Under the pieces are notes generated by a model. The model was not told the DNA's origin. It was given only the letters and a program-made list of their open reading frames with translations, and did not search any database. A program made the position numbers and the translations under genes. Shown here piece by piece: positions 29,881 through 39,933 of a DNA stretch of 64,000 nucleotides. The first letter of the stretch is position 1, and each line of letters starts with the position of its first letter. Source of the DNA: CAWFFV01 sp963814985 (GTDB lineage: Bacteria > Chloroflexota > Ktedonobacteria > Ktedonobacterales > Ktedonobacteraceae); contig CAWFFV010000029.1 of NCBI GenBank assembly GCA_963814985.1, forward strand, positions 407,335 through 471,334, in the 5' to 3' direction.

Positions 29881-30951
29881 ATGAGCAAAATGATAAAACG
29901 TGTCTATTCTTCTTTCGTTATTCTCCTGAGCGTTCTCTGCCTGACTAGTTGTGGCTCGCTCATCTCTACCCTGTCACCATTTACTCAGATCCATATCATT
30001 CCCGCCAGAGTTGTACAGGCGGCAAGCTTGTCTGATGGTACCATCAATCGGCCAGTCACGACCACCGGGTGTGGTCAATCGCCTCCCCTGGCTGTAGGTA
30101 GTAGCGGCAATATCATGATCCCATCTATCCCTGCCGAATTGCGTGGGGCCTCCACACGCCTCTACCGCCTTCATGTGCCCTCCAGCTATCAAATGAACAA
30201 GCCCCAGCCGGTCGTACTCGTCTTCCACGCATATGATGGGTCAGCGATCGAAATGGAGGAGTATACAGGCTTCTCGCGGCTTGCCGATCAACAAGATTTC
30301 ATCGCTGTCTATCCGCAGGGATTGCTGGATGGAAGACAGGCCCGCAGAAGGGGCGAGCCTCTCTGGGCTAGCATAGGGCCAAACCACTTCCAGGTTGACG
30401 ATCTCCACTATGTCAGCGTTGTCCTGGATGACCTACAACAGAAATTATGCGTAGACAACCATCGCATCTACGCCACCGGTCACTTGAACGGTGGAGGTAT
30501 GACAGCTTTCCTGGCATGCAGATTAGCGGGACGCATCGCGGCTTTCGCCCCGATCTCCGGAGATTTCTATAATCTGCCAGGCGGCTGCAATCCCAGGAGA
30601 CCCGTTGCTATTCTCGATGTGCATGGGACTGCTGACCCCATCGTACCCTACAATGGAGGCATACACAACCGCGTTCCTGCTACCATCAATCCTGGCTGGC
30701 CTCTGCTCTCCATCCCTCAATGGGTACAGGCATGGGCAACTTGTGACGGTTGTGCCAGTGGCCCCACGACCTTTTTGCGCGCTGGTAAGGTTACTGGACT
30801 GCAATGGACCGATTGCCAGGCAGGCACAGTTGTCATTCACTACCGTATTGCGGGTGGTACCCACCCCTGGCCCCAGAAGCAGAAATTCGGCGATCAATCC
30901 ATCATCGCTACTATCTGGCTCTTCTTCCGGACTCATCCCCTGTGGAGTTGA
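29881..30951 (+). CDS. PHB-depolymerase/feruloyl-esterase-like lipoprotein lacking the serine nucleophile
   Basis: A 356-residue exported protein: lipobox-like LTSCGS near residue 24, then an alpha/beta hydrolase of the LpqC/CE1 type. Visible elements: PQPVVLVFHAYDGSA (oxyanion strand), IAVYPQGLLDG, DDLHYVSVVLDDLQQKLCVD, IYATGHLNGGGMTAFLACRL, VAILDVHGTADPIVPYNGG (acid) and GGTHPWP (His). The nucleophile elbow, normally GxSxGG (GHSNGG), reads GHLNGGG: TTG in place of a TCG serine codon. All other triad positions are present. The frame is otherwise intact, so this is either a recently inactivated enzyme or a binding pseudoenzyme. Confidence 0.75.
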   Translation: MSKMIKRVYSSFVILLSVLCLTSCGSLISTLSPFTQIHIIPARVVQAASLSDGTINRPVTTTGCGQSPPLAVGSSGNIMIPSIPAELRGASTRLYRLHVPSSYQMNKPQPVVLVFHAYDGSAIEMEEYTGFSRLADQQDFIAVYPQGLLDGRQARRRGEPLWASIGPNHFQVDDLHYVSVVLDDLQQKLCVDNHRIYATGHLNGGGMTAFLACRLAGRIAAFAPISGDFYNLPGGCNPRRPVAILDVHGTADPIVPYNGGIHNRVPATINPGWPLLSIPQWVQAWATCDGCASGPTTFLRAGKVTGLQWTDCQAGTVVIHYRIAGGTHPWPQKQKFGDQSIIATIWLFFRTHPLWS

Positions 30952-31090
30952 CCCACTAATCAGAGAGTGAGGAATTATAAACGATTTGAGGCCTTAAGAG
31001 ATGTGTAAGTGTGTAGTATTCTGTCATCGTGAAATTGACATGTGCAAAGGAAGGAGATATTTTTTGAGAAAAAGAGCAGAAGGAGTCTCT

Positions 31091-31190
31091 ATGAAGGAGT
31101 ATAGCATGAAGTTAAGCGAACAAGAGCGTAAAGAGTTACAAGAGTTAATATCAAAAGGGAAGTCAGTAAAAGAGTTGTACATAAAGGGAA
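31091..31190 (+). pseudogene. Possible IS630-type transposase N-terminal scrap
   Basis: The translated stretch MKLSEQERKELQELISKGKS resembles the first helix of IS630-family transposases (LSEEERKxLxxLxxKGKxxAR). It then loses similarity. Only about 30 residues, so this is tentative. Confidence 0.3.
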
Positions 31191-31241
31191 TGTGTGCTAG
31201 AATGGGCACCGTTCCAGCAAAAAGAACTGGTTGAGAGAACC

Positions 31242-31978
31242 ATGGTTTTGCGAGGCAAGAGGCAGTGGACTATGGCACAGCAGGAAACAGATTATCTCCT
31301 TGATATTATTCAAACTATCAAGTTAGAATGTCTGACGGGACTTCTGATTAGCAGACGCGGTGAATTGATCTTCTCGGGAGGATCATCTTTCCACACCCAA
31401 TCTGCTACCATGCATGGAAAGAACTCAGGGACTTCTTTTTGGAAGAGGGAAGCATTACCTTCGCCAATGGAAAAATGACCGAAGCGAGGGTAGGAAAACG
31501 TGCTGGCACAGATGCTTTTAATTATTTGAGTACCTGGGGGAGATGTACATATTCGTTCGGTCCGATGCGTGCGCATATGAATTCCGGACATTCGCTCTCC
31601 ACATTATCCAATGTGCAGAAATCACCATTTAGAGATGACCAGGAGCATTCGACGATGCCAATGCCGCCATCACTATCATCGAGCGAAATGGTTAGAGAAG
31701 AAGGCATAAGCGGCTTGCACTACCCATCTTCTTTTAATCCACTCTCTGGCATGCATGTACCCGTCCGTCTCAAGCTAACTCCGCAAGGTATGCAAGTGAT
31801 TGACAGGATGGGGCTATCTCGTAAACATCGACAGCTTTTTTTGTTAATTGATAACCAGCGAACAGTTAGTGATTTAGCACGTCTGATGAATTGCAATCAA
31901 GACGAGATACAAAGCCTTCTCCAGGCATTGGAGAAGGCAGCAGTTATCAAAAAAGAAATTTCGCAAGGCGAACGGTGA
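31242..31978 (+). pseudogene. DUF4388 (PATAN-like) protein with C-terminal winged-helix, frameshifted
   Basis: N-terminal part YLLDIIQTIKLECLTGLLIS and, in another frame, LEEGSITFANGKMTEARVGK and AFNYLSTWGRCTYSF make a DUF4388 domain, a module common in large-genome bacteria as a signalling or protein-interaction unit. The C-terminus (LTPQGMQVIDRMGLSRKHRQ; DNQRTVSDLARLMNCNQDEI) reads as a small helical/winged-helix domain of the type linked to DUF4388. The frame changes near 31400 (one missing or two extra bases). Confidence 0.6.
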
Positions 31979-32222
31979 CAGTGAACAGCTCTTGCGAGAA
32001 CGTACCTACATTTGTGGGTTTGGTGCTTGATCGGAATATAAATGCCGCTGGCAATTTGTTGCATGAAGCATTGAGAACTACTGTCAGCTCGACAGGAAGT
32101 CACGCTTGTGGAGAGAGCGACTCTGGCTTGTACGATAGTGCAAGTGAAACTGCCCTTACTGAAATAGGAACCAACCCGCGTTTAGGCATGTCCTAAATGT
32201 CTAAGTATTGGAGAACGGAGAT

Positions 32223-33306
32223 ATGATTATGGCACCAATCACTCTTGCAGGTGCGGAAGCAGTGCTAGAAATCGTACATGCTCAGCATGAAGGTCGTGTC
32301 TGCATGCTTGATGGCGCTGATCTAGCTGGAGCTGATTTGCGCCATGCAGATCTTAGTGGTGGTAACCTGCGAGGGACGAATCTTGCCGGTGTGAATCTCC
32401 AGAATGCTTACATATGTGGTGCGTATCTACGAGAGGCGAACCTCTCCCAGGCCAATCTCGCCGGTGCAGATCTGAGCAAAGCTTTCATGATCGGGGTCAA
32501 CTTAATAGGAGCGTATCTGCGGGAAGCATGTCTGCGCGGGGCTGACTTACGTATGACAGATTTATCTAATGTCAATCTCGCTGATGCTGACCTGAGCGAA
32601 GCCTGCCTTCTGGAAACAGAGTTCATTGGCTCCGATTTAAGCAGGGCTGATCTCATGTATGCTGACTTGCGCAAAGCAAACTTGAGTAGAGCAATATTAA
32701 TTGGGACTGACCTGCACCAGGCAAATATAAAACATGCTGTACTGAGTGGGGTAGATTTACGCAAAGCGAATCTGAGTGGAGCCGATCTTAGATGTGCTAA
32801 CCTGACCAAGGCAAATCTAGTGGGGGCGAACCTGATGGGGGCGAATTTGAGTGGAGCGAACCTGAATGGAGCGAACCTGGGTGGAGCAAATATGTTTGGT
32901 GCAACTCTTCAGAATACGAATCTAGTTGAAGCGAACCTCCAGGCTGCGAATGTGAGTAATGCTACACTCTTCAGGGCACACTTATTCAAGGCTTCTCTCC
33001 AGGAAACAGACCTGAAATCGAGCGAATCTGAGTAAAGCCGTGCTGATCGGCGCTGATTTAGCGCGAGCTGATCTGAGCAAAGCGAACCTCGTTGAAGCTG
33101 ATCTCAGCTATGCCAATATGAGTAATGCCTACCTGCGTGCAACTGATTGTACAAAAGCTGTGTTTAAAAATGCGAATCTCTCTGGCGCTTTACTAACGAA
33201 TGCCATTTTTACTCAGGCTGTGTTCAACGATGTCCAGATAGATCCAAAGAATTTGGCAACTCTCAAAAACGCAGCGGCGAAAAGCATATCTTCGACCCAT
33301 CCATAG
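32223..33306 (+). pseudogene. Pentapeptide-repeat protein, one frameshift
   Basis: About 360 codons built almost wholly of A(D/N)LxX repeats (GADLRHADLSGGNLRGTNLA, ANLVGANLMGANLSGANLNG), folding as a right-handed quadrilateral beta-helix, the DNA-mimic fold of the MfpA/Qnr class among others. Residues 1-30 form a short cap. One extra T near 33019 shifts the frame; removing it continues the repeat seamlessly (DLKRANLSKAVLIGADLARA). Without the error the protein would run to 33306. Role unknown. Confidence 0.75.
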
Positions 33307-33380
33307 CTCAACAATTCGGATACTTTTTTTGTTTTTGGGGATGAAAGGAGTTTCATGCTTGGCAAACACGAGCAGAAAGG

Positions 33381-33584
33381 ATGACCAAATTGTCTACACG
33401 TCCAGCAAAAAAAAGGTTGCTCTGGCTCCTGGCCTTTTTTCCTCTGTTGTTAATAGGGTGGCCGTCTCTCTACAATATTTCTGAACCAGCATTCATAGGT
33501 CTGCCATTCTTCTTCTGGTTTCAAGTATTCTGCCTTATTGCATCCTCTATGCTTATGATACTGATATATGTCTTGAGACGTTAG
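33381..33584 (+). CDS. DUF3311 small membrane protein
   Basis: A 67-residue protein with two hydrophobic helices (LLWLLAFFPLLLIGWPSLYN; FFFWFQVFCLIASSMLMIL), matching the DUF3311 family that typically precedes sodium:solute symporter genes. The next gene is exactly such a symporter, 91 bases downstream. It is thought to be an accessory subunit. Confidence 0.75.
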   Translation: MTKLSTRPAKKRLLWLLAFFPLLLIGWPSLYNISEPAFIGLPFFFWFQVFCLIASSMLMILIYVLRR

Positions 33585-33675
33585 TTGTGTAAACAACTCA
33601 TATCAATCATATATCTTGTTCAATTGCGTGATAGCCGTAAAATATGCGAAGAGATCAACGAATTGGAGGCTCCTG

Positions 33676-35205
33676 ATGGATTGGCAATTGATAGCTGTCT
33701 TTGTAACTATACTTGTTCTGACGACCATACTCGGTGTCTGGTCTGGCCGCTGGCGTGCAGGAAATATGAGTCGCTTACAAGAATGGGGATTGGCGGGGAG
33801 GCGTTTTGGTGGCATCACATCATGGTTTCTTATGACTGGAGATCTCTATGGTGCCCAAACTATTATTGTGATACCAGCATTGATCATTGCGAAAGGGGCA
33901 CTGGGCCTCTATTTTATTCCCTTCATTATTGTTTCCTTTGTTCTCTGCTTCATCTTTTTGCCCAGATTCTGGACGGTTTCCAGGCATCGTGGGTACATTA
34001 CGCCCATAGATTTTGTCCGTGAGCGCTTTGGCAGTAGAACATTAGCCTTACTCATTGCTTTCACAGCTATCCTGGCAACTCTGCCTTACCTGGCTCTTCA
34101 GCTCTATGGGATGGAGGTTTGTATTGCCCAGACGGGTCTTCCAGTGGAAGCCTCTCTCTTCATAGCATTTTTGATCCTCGCGTTCTATACCTATTTTAGT
34201 GGATTGCGTGCGCCGGCGATGATGGCAGGTATGAAGGACATCCTGATCCTCTTCGTTATGGCCGTTGCGGTAGTGGTCCTCGCAGTGCGTTTTGGGGGGC
34301 TGGAGCACATCTTCGCAAATGTGCCTCATAAAATGCTGGTGCTCCCTCCAGCCCAATATAGTACCTATGCAACGCTAGCTTTGGGGTCCGGTTTTTCCCT
34401 GTTTTTGTTTCCTCATACGTTAACCGGTGTGATGAGCACACGTAGCCAGAAAGTGGTGGCGCGCAATGTGGCATTTGTATCTGTATATGGCATTTTGATG
34501 TGTCTCGTCATGGTACTGGGTTATATTGCACTAGTGGCTCACACCAAGCTTTCACCTGTGTATGGAGCTAATGCTGTGTTGCCTAATCTTTTCTCGAGCA
34601 TGTTCCCAGGATGGTTTGCAGGTTTAGCCTTTGCGGCTATTACCATCAGTGCACTTGTGCCGGCAGCAATCATGTCCATTGCCTGTGCAAATCTTTTCGC
34701 ACGTAACATCTACAGGGAGATCATCCGATCTGAGTGTACAGAGAAGGAAGAGACGACTGTGGCAAGAATTGTTTCGTTGGTCGTCAAATTTGGTGCACTT
34801 CTCTTTATCTTGGTGTTTCCCCCCAACTTTGCGAACAATTTTCAATTGCTTGGTGGTATCTGGATACTTAATCTATTTCCTTCTATACAACTTGGCCTCT
34901 ATACGAACTGGTTCCACTACAGAGCTCTGATTATTGGTTGGGTAGGAGGCATGGCGATTGGAACATGGATGGTGGTTACACAGAACTATGTTTCTGTCTA
35001 TCCATTGCAATTCGGCGCAATGACCATTCCCGTGTATTGTGGAGTGGTCTCCTTGATCATCAATATTGTTTTAACCTGTGTATTTACAGCGATCTTTAGA
35101 AGTCTGGGTGTGCCTTCTGGCCGGGATGCGACGCGTCCAGCAGACTTTGAAGAGCGGCCAGTTGCAGGCATTCAACAACCTCCACTGGTCCGTACTAATC
35201 CTTAA
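33676..35205 (+). CDS. Sodium:solute symporter (SSS family)
   Basis: A 509-residue transporter with about thirteen membrane helices, including LQEWGLAGRRFGGITSWFLM and TGDLYGAQTIIVIPALI of the SSS family and VPAAIMSIACANLFARNIYR, the conserved helix-9 area. The pairing with DUF3311 resembles monocarboxylate permeases of the MctP type. ATG 33676 follows GGAGG; the open frame reaches 33616 but without family similarity. It imports a small organic acid or similar solute with Na+. Confidence 0.85.
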   Translation: MDWQLIAVFVTILVLTTILGVWSGRWRAGNMSRLQEWGLAGRRFGGITSWFLMTGDLYGAQTIIVIPALIIAKGALGLYFIPFIIVSFVLCFIFLPRFWTVSRHRGYITPIDFVRERFGSRTLALLIAFTAILATLPYLALQLYGMEVCIAQTGLPVEASLFIAFLILAFYTYFSGLRAPAMMAGMKDILILFVMAVAVVVLAVRFGGLEHIFANVPHKMLVLPPAQYSTYATLALGSGFSLFLFPHTLTGVMSTRSQKVVARNVAFVSVYGILMCLVMVLGYIALVAHTKLSPVYGANAVLPNLFSSMFPGWFAGLAFAAITISALVPAAIMSIACANLFARNIYREIIRSECTEKEETTVARIVSLVVKFGALLFILVFPPNFANNFQLLGGIWILNLFPSIQLGLYTNWFHYRALIIGWVGGMAIGTWMVVTQNYVSVYPLQFGAMTIPVYCGVVSLIINIVLTCVFTAIFRSLGVPSGRDATRPADFEERPVAGIQQPPLVRTNP

Positions 35206-35220
35206 ACGTTTGTGTGTCAA

Positions 35221-35245
35221 CTATCGTACAGAAGATGTACGATAG
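35221..35245. terminator. Hairpin after the symporter gene
   Basis: CTATCGTAC (35221-35229) pairs exactly with GTACGATAG (35237-35245), loop of 7, starting 16 bases after the symporter stop. No T-run. Confidence 0.5.
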
Positions 35246-35264
35246 GTGTGCTCTTACCCATCCT

Positions 35265-35415
35265 TTAGCGGGTGCCTGTCAACTCTTTCTCTTTAATCCG
35301 AACGGGAATTTGTTTAGGTTTGGCAATCCCTACTTTTAGGAACATGGAGAGTGAGGACGCCATGCTCATAACTTGACCGACGCTCCAGGGCCATTGGAAA
35401 CGATACCTCGCAGGT
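35265..35415 (-). pseudogene. Hsp20 small heat-shock protein, C-terminal relic
   Basis: On the minus strand the frames contain FPMALERRSSYEHGVLTLHV followed, one base shifted, by GIAKPKQIPVRIKEKEL and a stop at 35265-35267. EHGVLTLHVPK is the end of the alpha-crystallin domain. The rest of the gene is missing. 35420-35760 upstream has minus-strand open frames (WRVPVVTLQALVEFLLLGQA) that look protein-like but that I cannot assign; the remainder up to 35974 shows nothing. Confidence 0.5.
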
Positions 35416-35974
35416 GCCCTATCCAACATGCATGCCAAGTTCGGGGGAGGGCTGTTTGAGATATGTGAAGCATGAACGGCTTAGCGAATTGGAGGGCCTT
35501 GTCGAATAAAAGCGATCATTCAAGCTGGCGCACAGGAACTTATTCTCTTCCTGCAGGATGCCGCAAAACTCGACTCTCTCCGTCTCTTCGCCCAGGAATG
35601 CCTGCCCAAGTAACAGAAACTCAACGAGTGCCTGTAAGGTGACCACAGGCACTCTCCAGATAAGGCGATGCAGCCCTTCCCGGATCGCTGATCTGGCACG
35701 GATCTCTGCTTTGAGATCCTCAAGCTTTCTTTGTTTCCTTCATATTTTTTGCACCACAACCGAAAATCACAGCTAGATTGTGATTATCTTATGCTATCCT
35801 CTAATTGAGGAATCGTCATAATTCATCTAGCCGATTTGAGAAAGGCTTTGAGCCTGAGATGAGGCAGAAGTGGAAGTGAAGTCAGGACGGTTAATCAGAT
35901 GATCGAAGCATGTGTGATGATTTCTCTGGTCCACAAACCTGGTTATGGGTCAAATTATGGCAGTGAAAGGGTAA

Positions 35975-38335
35975 CTACGACTGCGACCAGAGCGTGGGTA
36001 GCTCACTCGTTCCAGGCAGGCGAAAGATGGCCTTGACCGAACCAAAACGTACCGCATCTCCGTTCTGGAGCAATTCCGGCTTGAGCGGAGTTAACGTCAA
36101 ATCGTTCTGCAGCGTCTTATTTCGACTTGTGAGATCTTCGATAGAGAAGAAGTTTTTCTCAAAGCGAATCCGTGCATGTTGGCGCGAGACGGTATTCTGG
36201 GCGTCGAACGATGTGAGGTCGATTTCTGGTGTAATTCCGCGCCTGGGATCGACCCGCCCGACAATCACGGAGTTCTCCTTGACAGGGATACTTCGCATAA
36301 TCTGTCCGTTCTGCTCGATATCCAGAAAAGCGTGGATTTTCGCGTCTCCCAGCGCCCGTGGTCTGCTGTTGCCCAGTACTCGCGTCCTGCCGTTGAGTGC
36401 CAGGGACCGGATCAGGGTCTGCTCGCCTTCTGCCGGTTCCTGATCTGTGGTAAGCGCCGACCTGAGCATGGTTTGCTCGCCTTCTGTCAGTTTCTGAGTT
36501 TTGTTGGGCGTGAACGTGAGCAGGGTCTTTTCGGCTTCTGCCAGGTCTTGATCTGTGCTTCCTTGCTTGGGCGTAGGTGGCAATGCTTTCAACGCAGCCA
36601 GCAGAGCAACTACCTGTGGAGAATGCTGCTGCGGGTGGGCGGCACCAAGCTCTGGTAGGGACGAGAGCACTTTGCCATTGCGCACAAGTAGTCGTCTCCA
36701 GTTAGATGGGTTTAGCGGAATGAGGGCGTGGCGCTGGCGTCGAGCGGCGTCGATCGCGTTGGCACGCGTGTTTGCGTCGATGCCGCTGGCCTTGCTGATC
36801 TTTTCGATGCGTTCCGCGCCGAAGTTGATCGGGACAGCCTGGCTGTATTCTCTGGCACTCACCTGCAGCCATGCGTGGGTGTCTTCTTTGATGCTGTCAG
36901 CTAGCTGGCGGATCGCCTCAGATGGCGATGTGCCCGCATCTCGCGCCTGCCAATATTCGAGGACACGAGCGCTGTGCCCGATCATCCCTGTCATGGCGCC
37001 ACCGCTGGTCAGGAAGTGACCATTGCCGAAGGAATCGCCTGCGACTACGCCGTTGACAGCGATCAGAGGGTCGGCTCCGACCCTCTCGACGAGGCTGAAC
37101 AGGGTTGGTCCATAGATCATCTGCACTTCCATCAGTTCTTGTTTGGGAATCTCGAGGATATCTGCGGCCTGCTCAATATAATAGTTGTAGATCAAATGTT
37201 GATAGGAAGCGAAGAATTCGGGTGAATTGGGATCGGTCCCTGCAGGCAGGAGTCCCAACTCGATGGGATTGAAGGTTTTGAAGTCTGGAACCTGAACCAG
37301 CACCCAGCCTACCTCTGGATCATTCTCATGGCCTACGGCGATTTGCCGCACCCAGTATTCCTTGCCATCCTGATCGAACTCGGAGGAGATGCGCCGGCGC
37401 AGGCGACCGCCAATGAGCACCTCGAGCAGGCCAGCCAGAAAGTCCGCTTGTGCCACCACTGCTCCATGCCCGTCTGCATGATTGACCTCAACGTCCTGTT
37501 GCTCGAAGCCCAGATGTTTCGCGTCAGTGCTGTTGAATCCCTGGGCGATCATGAACAGTTCGGGGACACCCAGTTCAATGACTTCACTGCCAGGTACTCG
37601 CACACGGACAAACTGCCCCTTGAAGTCGAATTCCTGGAGGGCCTCAATGCGAATCCGTTTTCGACCATCGAGACAGGGGATGAACCCATTGCCCTCAGCG
37701 GGGACTACTCGGTGGTGAGTGAACAATTGGACGCGGGGCTTGTCGTTGTTTTCCCGATCCATTCGTTCGATCATCTCCAGATAGCGGCGCAGCAATTTCT
37801 GGATGGATGCCGCCTCCGCCTGGAAGGTGGATGGGCCATCGAGCACATCTACCATCACGGTGCGGATCTTGTGAGGATCAGGTTGATCAGGTGGCGTAGG
37901 GGGCTCCAACAGCGTAAGGACCCGGTTTGGCAGGCCGTCACGCCATCGGTCGTCGATGAATTCGACATGGTGGATAGTTCCCACGATATGCTGATCTGTG
38001 TCGTAGCCATCGATGATCTCATCAGCGACGATGTCCCCAGCGGTGGTCTGTGGGCTGTAGAAACACTCTGCGAGGCGGAATAGCTGTCCATCTCCCTTAC
38101 GAGGCAGTCGCTCCTTGCCGTATCGTTGGAGCATCATCTGGTCGATTAAGCCGAGTTGGTGATAGAAGTCTTCACGAATGTTCCAATGCACGCCGAGAGA
38201 GGGATCGCCGCGCATCTCGACACCTACCGTCTGACGGCCCATTGCCACTGTCCACAGCATGGACATCATATTCGTCCCGCCCAGACCCAATGCCAGGAAG
38301 TCCGGAGCGATTATCACCTCGTTCATAGCATTCAT
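35975..38335 (-). CDS. Flavoprotein-like protein fused to a C-terminal FHA domain
   Basis: A 786-residue protein. The N-terminus reads as a dinucleotide-binding fold (FLALGLGGTNMMSMLWTVAM, then VGVEMRGDPSLGVHWNIRED), and VNGVVAGDSFGNGHFLTSGG with GMIGHSARVLEYWQ resembles the late FAD-binding strand of flavin hydroxylase-type proteins. About residues 600-680 form a linker with three similar Thr-containing segments (EAEKTLLTF, EGEQTMLRS, EGEQTLIRS). The C-terminal 100 residues are an FHA domain (SVIVGRVDPRR, VSRQHARIRF, FSIEDLTSRNKTLQND), which binds phosphothreonine. Start ATG 38335 behind AGGAGGAC; TTG 38386 is possible. I do not know a described function. Confidence 0.7.
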   Translation of the reverse strand: MNAMNEVIIAPDFLALGLGGTNMMSMLWTVAMGRQTVGVEMRGDPSLGVHWNIREDFYHQLGLIDQMMLQRYGKERLPRKGDGQLFRLAECFYSPQTTAGDIVADEIIDGYDTDQHIVGTIHHVEFIDDRWRDGLPNRVLTLLEPPTPPDQPDPHKIRTVMVDVLDGPSTFQAEAASIQKLLRRYLEMIERMDRENNDKPRVQLFTHHRVVPAEGNGFIPCLDGRKRIRIEALQEFDFKGQFVRVRVPGSEVIELGVPELFMIAQGFNSTDAKHLGFEQQDVEVNHADGHGAVVAQADFLAGLLEVLIGGRLRRRISSEFDQDGKEYWVRQIAVGHENDPEVGWVLVQVPDFKTFNPIELGLLPAGTDPNSPEFFASYQHLIYNYYIEQAADILEIPKQELMEVQMIYGPTLFSLVERVGADPLIAVNGVVAGDSFGNGHFLTSGGAMTGMIGHSARVLEYWQARDAGTSPSEAIRQLADSIKEDTHAWLQVSAREYSQAVPINFGAERIEKISKASGIDANTRANAIDAARRQRHALIPLNPSNWRRLLVRNGKVLSSLPELGAAHPQQHSPQVVALLAALKALPPTPKQGSTDQDLAEAEKTLLTFTPNKTQKLTEGEQTMLRSALTTDQEPAEGEQTLIRSLALNGRTRVLGNSRPRALGDAKIHAFLDIEQNGQIMRSIPVKENSVIVGRVDPRRGITPEIDLTSFDAQNTVSRQHARIRFEKNFFSIEDLTSRNKTLQNDLTLTPLKPELLQNGDAVRFGSVKAIFRLPGTSELPTLWSQS

Positions 38336-38604
38336 AGGTATTGTTGTCCTCCTCATGAGCGTTTGTTGAGATGGTATCTTTGTCAATTCTTTATGAGGTA
38401 GTATAGTAAAGGGATACTACCTGTTTACAGACAGTTTAAGCGAATGTACTTTCTCAGAGAAGTGTCATTTGTCCCATTTTTATCCTCGAAGCTGTTTCTT
38501 CCTCTCTTTTTGTCCACCGGCGTTGCCTTTGAGCAGGCACTACTGCTTCGTTGTGTGGATTTTATAGACTGCTCACAAATTTTCTGAATGCGAACACAAC
38601 CCAA

Positions 38605-39933
38605 TCAGGAAAGCAAGTGCAACTCGTATGCCATTCGCTCAAGAGCCTCACGGAACTGCGGTGCTGCAATAGTGATCAAACGCTGTGCCCGTTCAGCGAG
38701 GTTGCGCCCGTGCAGTTCGGCAATGCCATACTCTGTAACAACGTAATGAACATGTGCTCGTGAGGTCGTCACAGCGGCGCCTGGAGCCAGGACTGGAACA
38801 ATCCGTGAGACCATTCCATGAACCGGCTGGAGCATAGGGGAGACTATGTCGGGATCATCCTCATTATGCAGATGGGCCGTTGCTGGTAGAGCTATGATAG
38901 GACGCCCACGTCTGGATAATGCAGCGCCGTGCATAAAATCCATTTGTCCGCCGACGCCGCTATATAAACGTGTGCCCAGCGATTCAGCGCATATCTGCCC
39001 AGTCAAATCCACTTGAAGTGCACTATTCACAGTGACCATGTGCTCGAATTGACGGATGATATGGGTATTGTTTGTATAGTCGGCTGGATGCATTTCAACA
39101 ATGGGGTTATCATGAATGAAATCCAGTAAGCGGCGGGTACCCACAACAAAACTGGCAACGATCTTGCCCCGGTCAAGAGCCTTATGAGTACCAGTAATTA
39201 CTCCTCGTTCAACAAGATCGAGCACACCATCAGAGAACATCTCCGTATGGATCCCCAGGTCTCGTCGATCTGTCAGTTGCTGGAGTACCGCGTCTGGGAT
39301 AGCACCGATACCCAGTTGTAGTGTGGCTCCATCTTCGACCAGTCTGGCAACATGTCTGCCAATTTGCAATTGGGCCTGGTTGGGCGTATGGCGCTCCACT
39401 TCATAAATTGGCCCTTCCCACTTTACGGCATAAGCTAGCTGAGAGATATGCACGAAGCTATCGCCATGGGTTCTGGGTACATTTGGATTGATGAGCGCAA
39501 TGACCTGTCGGGCATGATCCACTGCAGCGCGTGTGGCATCCACAGATGGACCCAGCGAGCAATAGCCATGCGGATCGGGAGGTGAGACTTGAATAAGGGC
39601 CACATCTATGGGTAAAGCCCCATCCGACGCAAAAAGTGCTGGAATATTGGAGAGAAAGACTGGTACATAGCTGGCACGTCCTGCATTGGCGGCCTCACGG
39701 ATGTTCTCACTGACAAAAAGTGCCCGCAAAGAAAAATGCCCACGCCATTGCTCATCTGTGTAAGGGGTTGGACCATATGTATGTAAATGGATGATTTCAA
39801 CATTATATAAATCCTTCCCGCGGGCCACCAGTGCCTCAATCAATGGTGTTGGTGTGACGCTGGCCCCCTGCACAAACACACGGTCACCAGACTTTACAGC
39901 CTGAACAGCAGTATGGAGATCGCTCCAGATCAT
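38605..39933 (-). CDS. Acetyl-CoA hydrolase/4-hydroxybutyrate CoA-transferase family protein
   Basis: A 442-residue class I CoA-transferase. Family motifs in order: KSGDRVFVQGASVTPTPLIE, DVALIQVSPPDPHGYCSLG, LQLGIGAIPDAVLQQL, HTEMFSDG with the catalytic glutamate region, GTHKALDRGKIVASF, YSGVGGQMDFMHGA and VVTEYGIAELHGRN. It transfers CoA between short acyl groups such as acetyl-CoA and 4-hydroxybutyrate, or hydrolyses acetyl-CoA. ATG 39933 follows GGAGG at a normal distance; the frame reaches 39963. Monocistronic and intact. Confidence 0.85.
   Translation of the reverse strand: MIWSDLHTAVQAVKSGDRVFVQGASVTPTPLIEALVARGKDLYNVEIIHLHTYGPTPYTDEQWRGHFSLRALFVSENIREAANAGRASYVPVFLSNIPALFASDGALPIDVALIQVSPPDPHGYCSLGPSVDATRAAVDHARQVIALINPNVPRTHGDSFVHISQLAYAVKWEGPIYEVERHTPNQAQLQIGRHVARLVEDGATLQLGIGAIPDAVLQQLTDRRDLGIHTEMFSDGVLDLVERGVITGTHKALDRGKIVASFVVGTRRLLDFIHDNPIVEMHPADYTNNTHIIRQFEHMVTVNSALQVDLTGQICAESLGTRLYSGVGGQMDFMHGAALSRRGRPIIALPATAHLHNEDDPDIVSPMLQPVHGMVSRIVPVLAPGAAVTTSRAHVHYVVTEYGIAELHGRNLAERAQRLITIAAPQFREALERMAYELHLLS

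Noticed and set aside
36555..38083. Several plus-strand frames opposite the FHA fusion gene
   Set aside because: Antisense shadows of a well-supported 786-residue gene.
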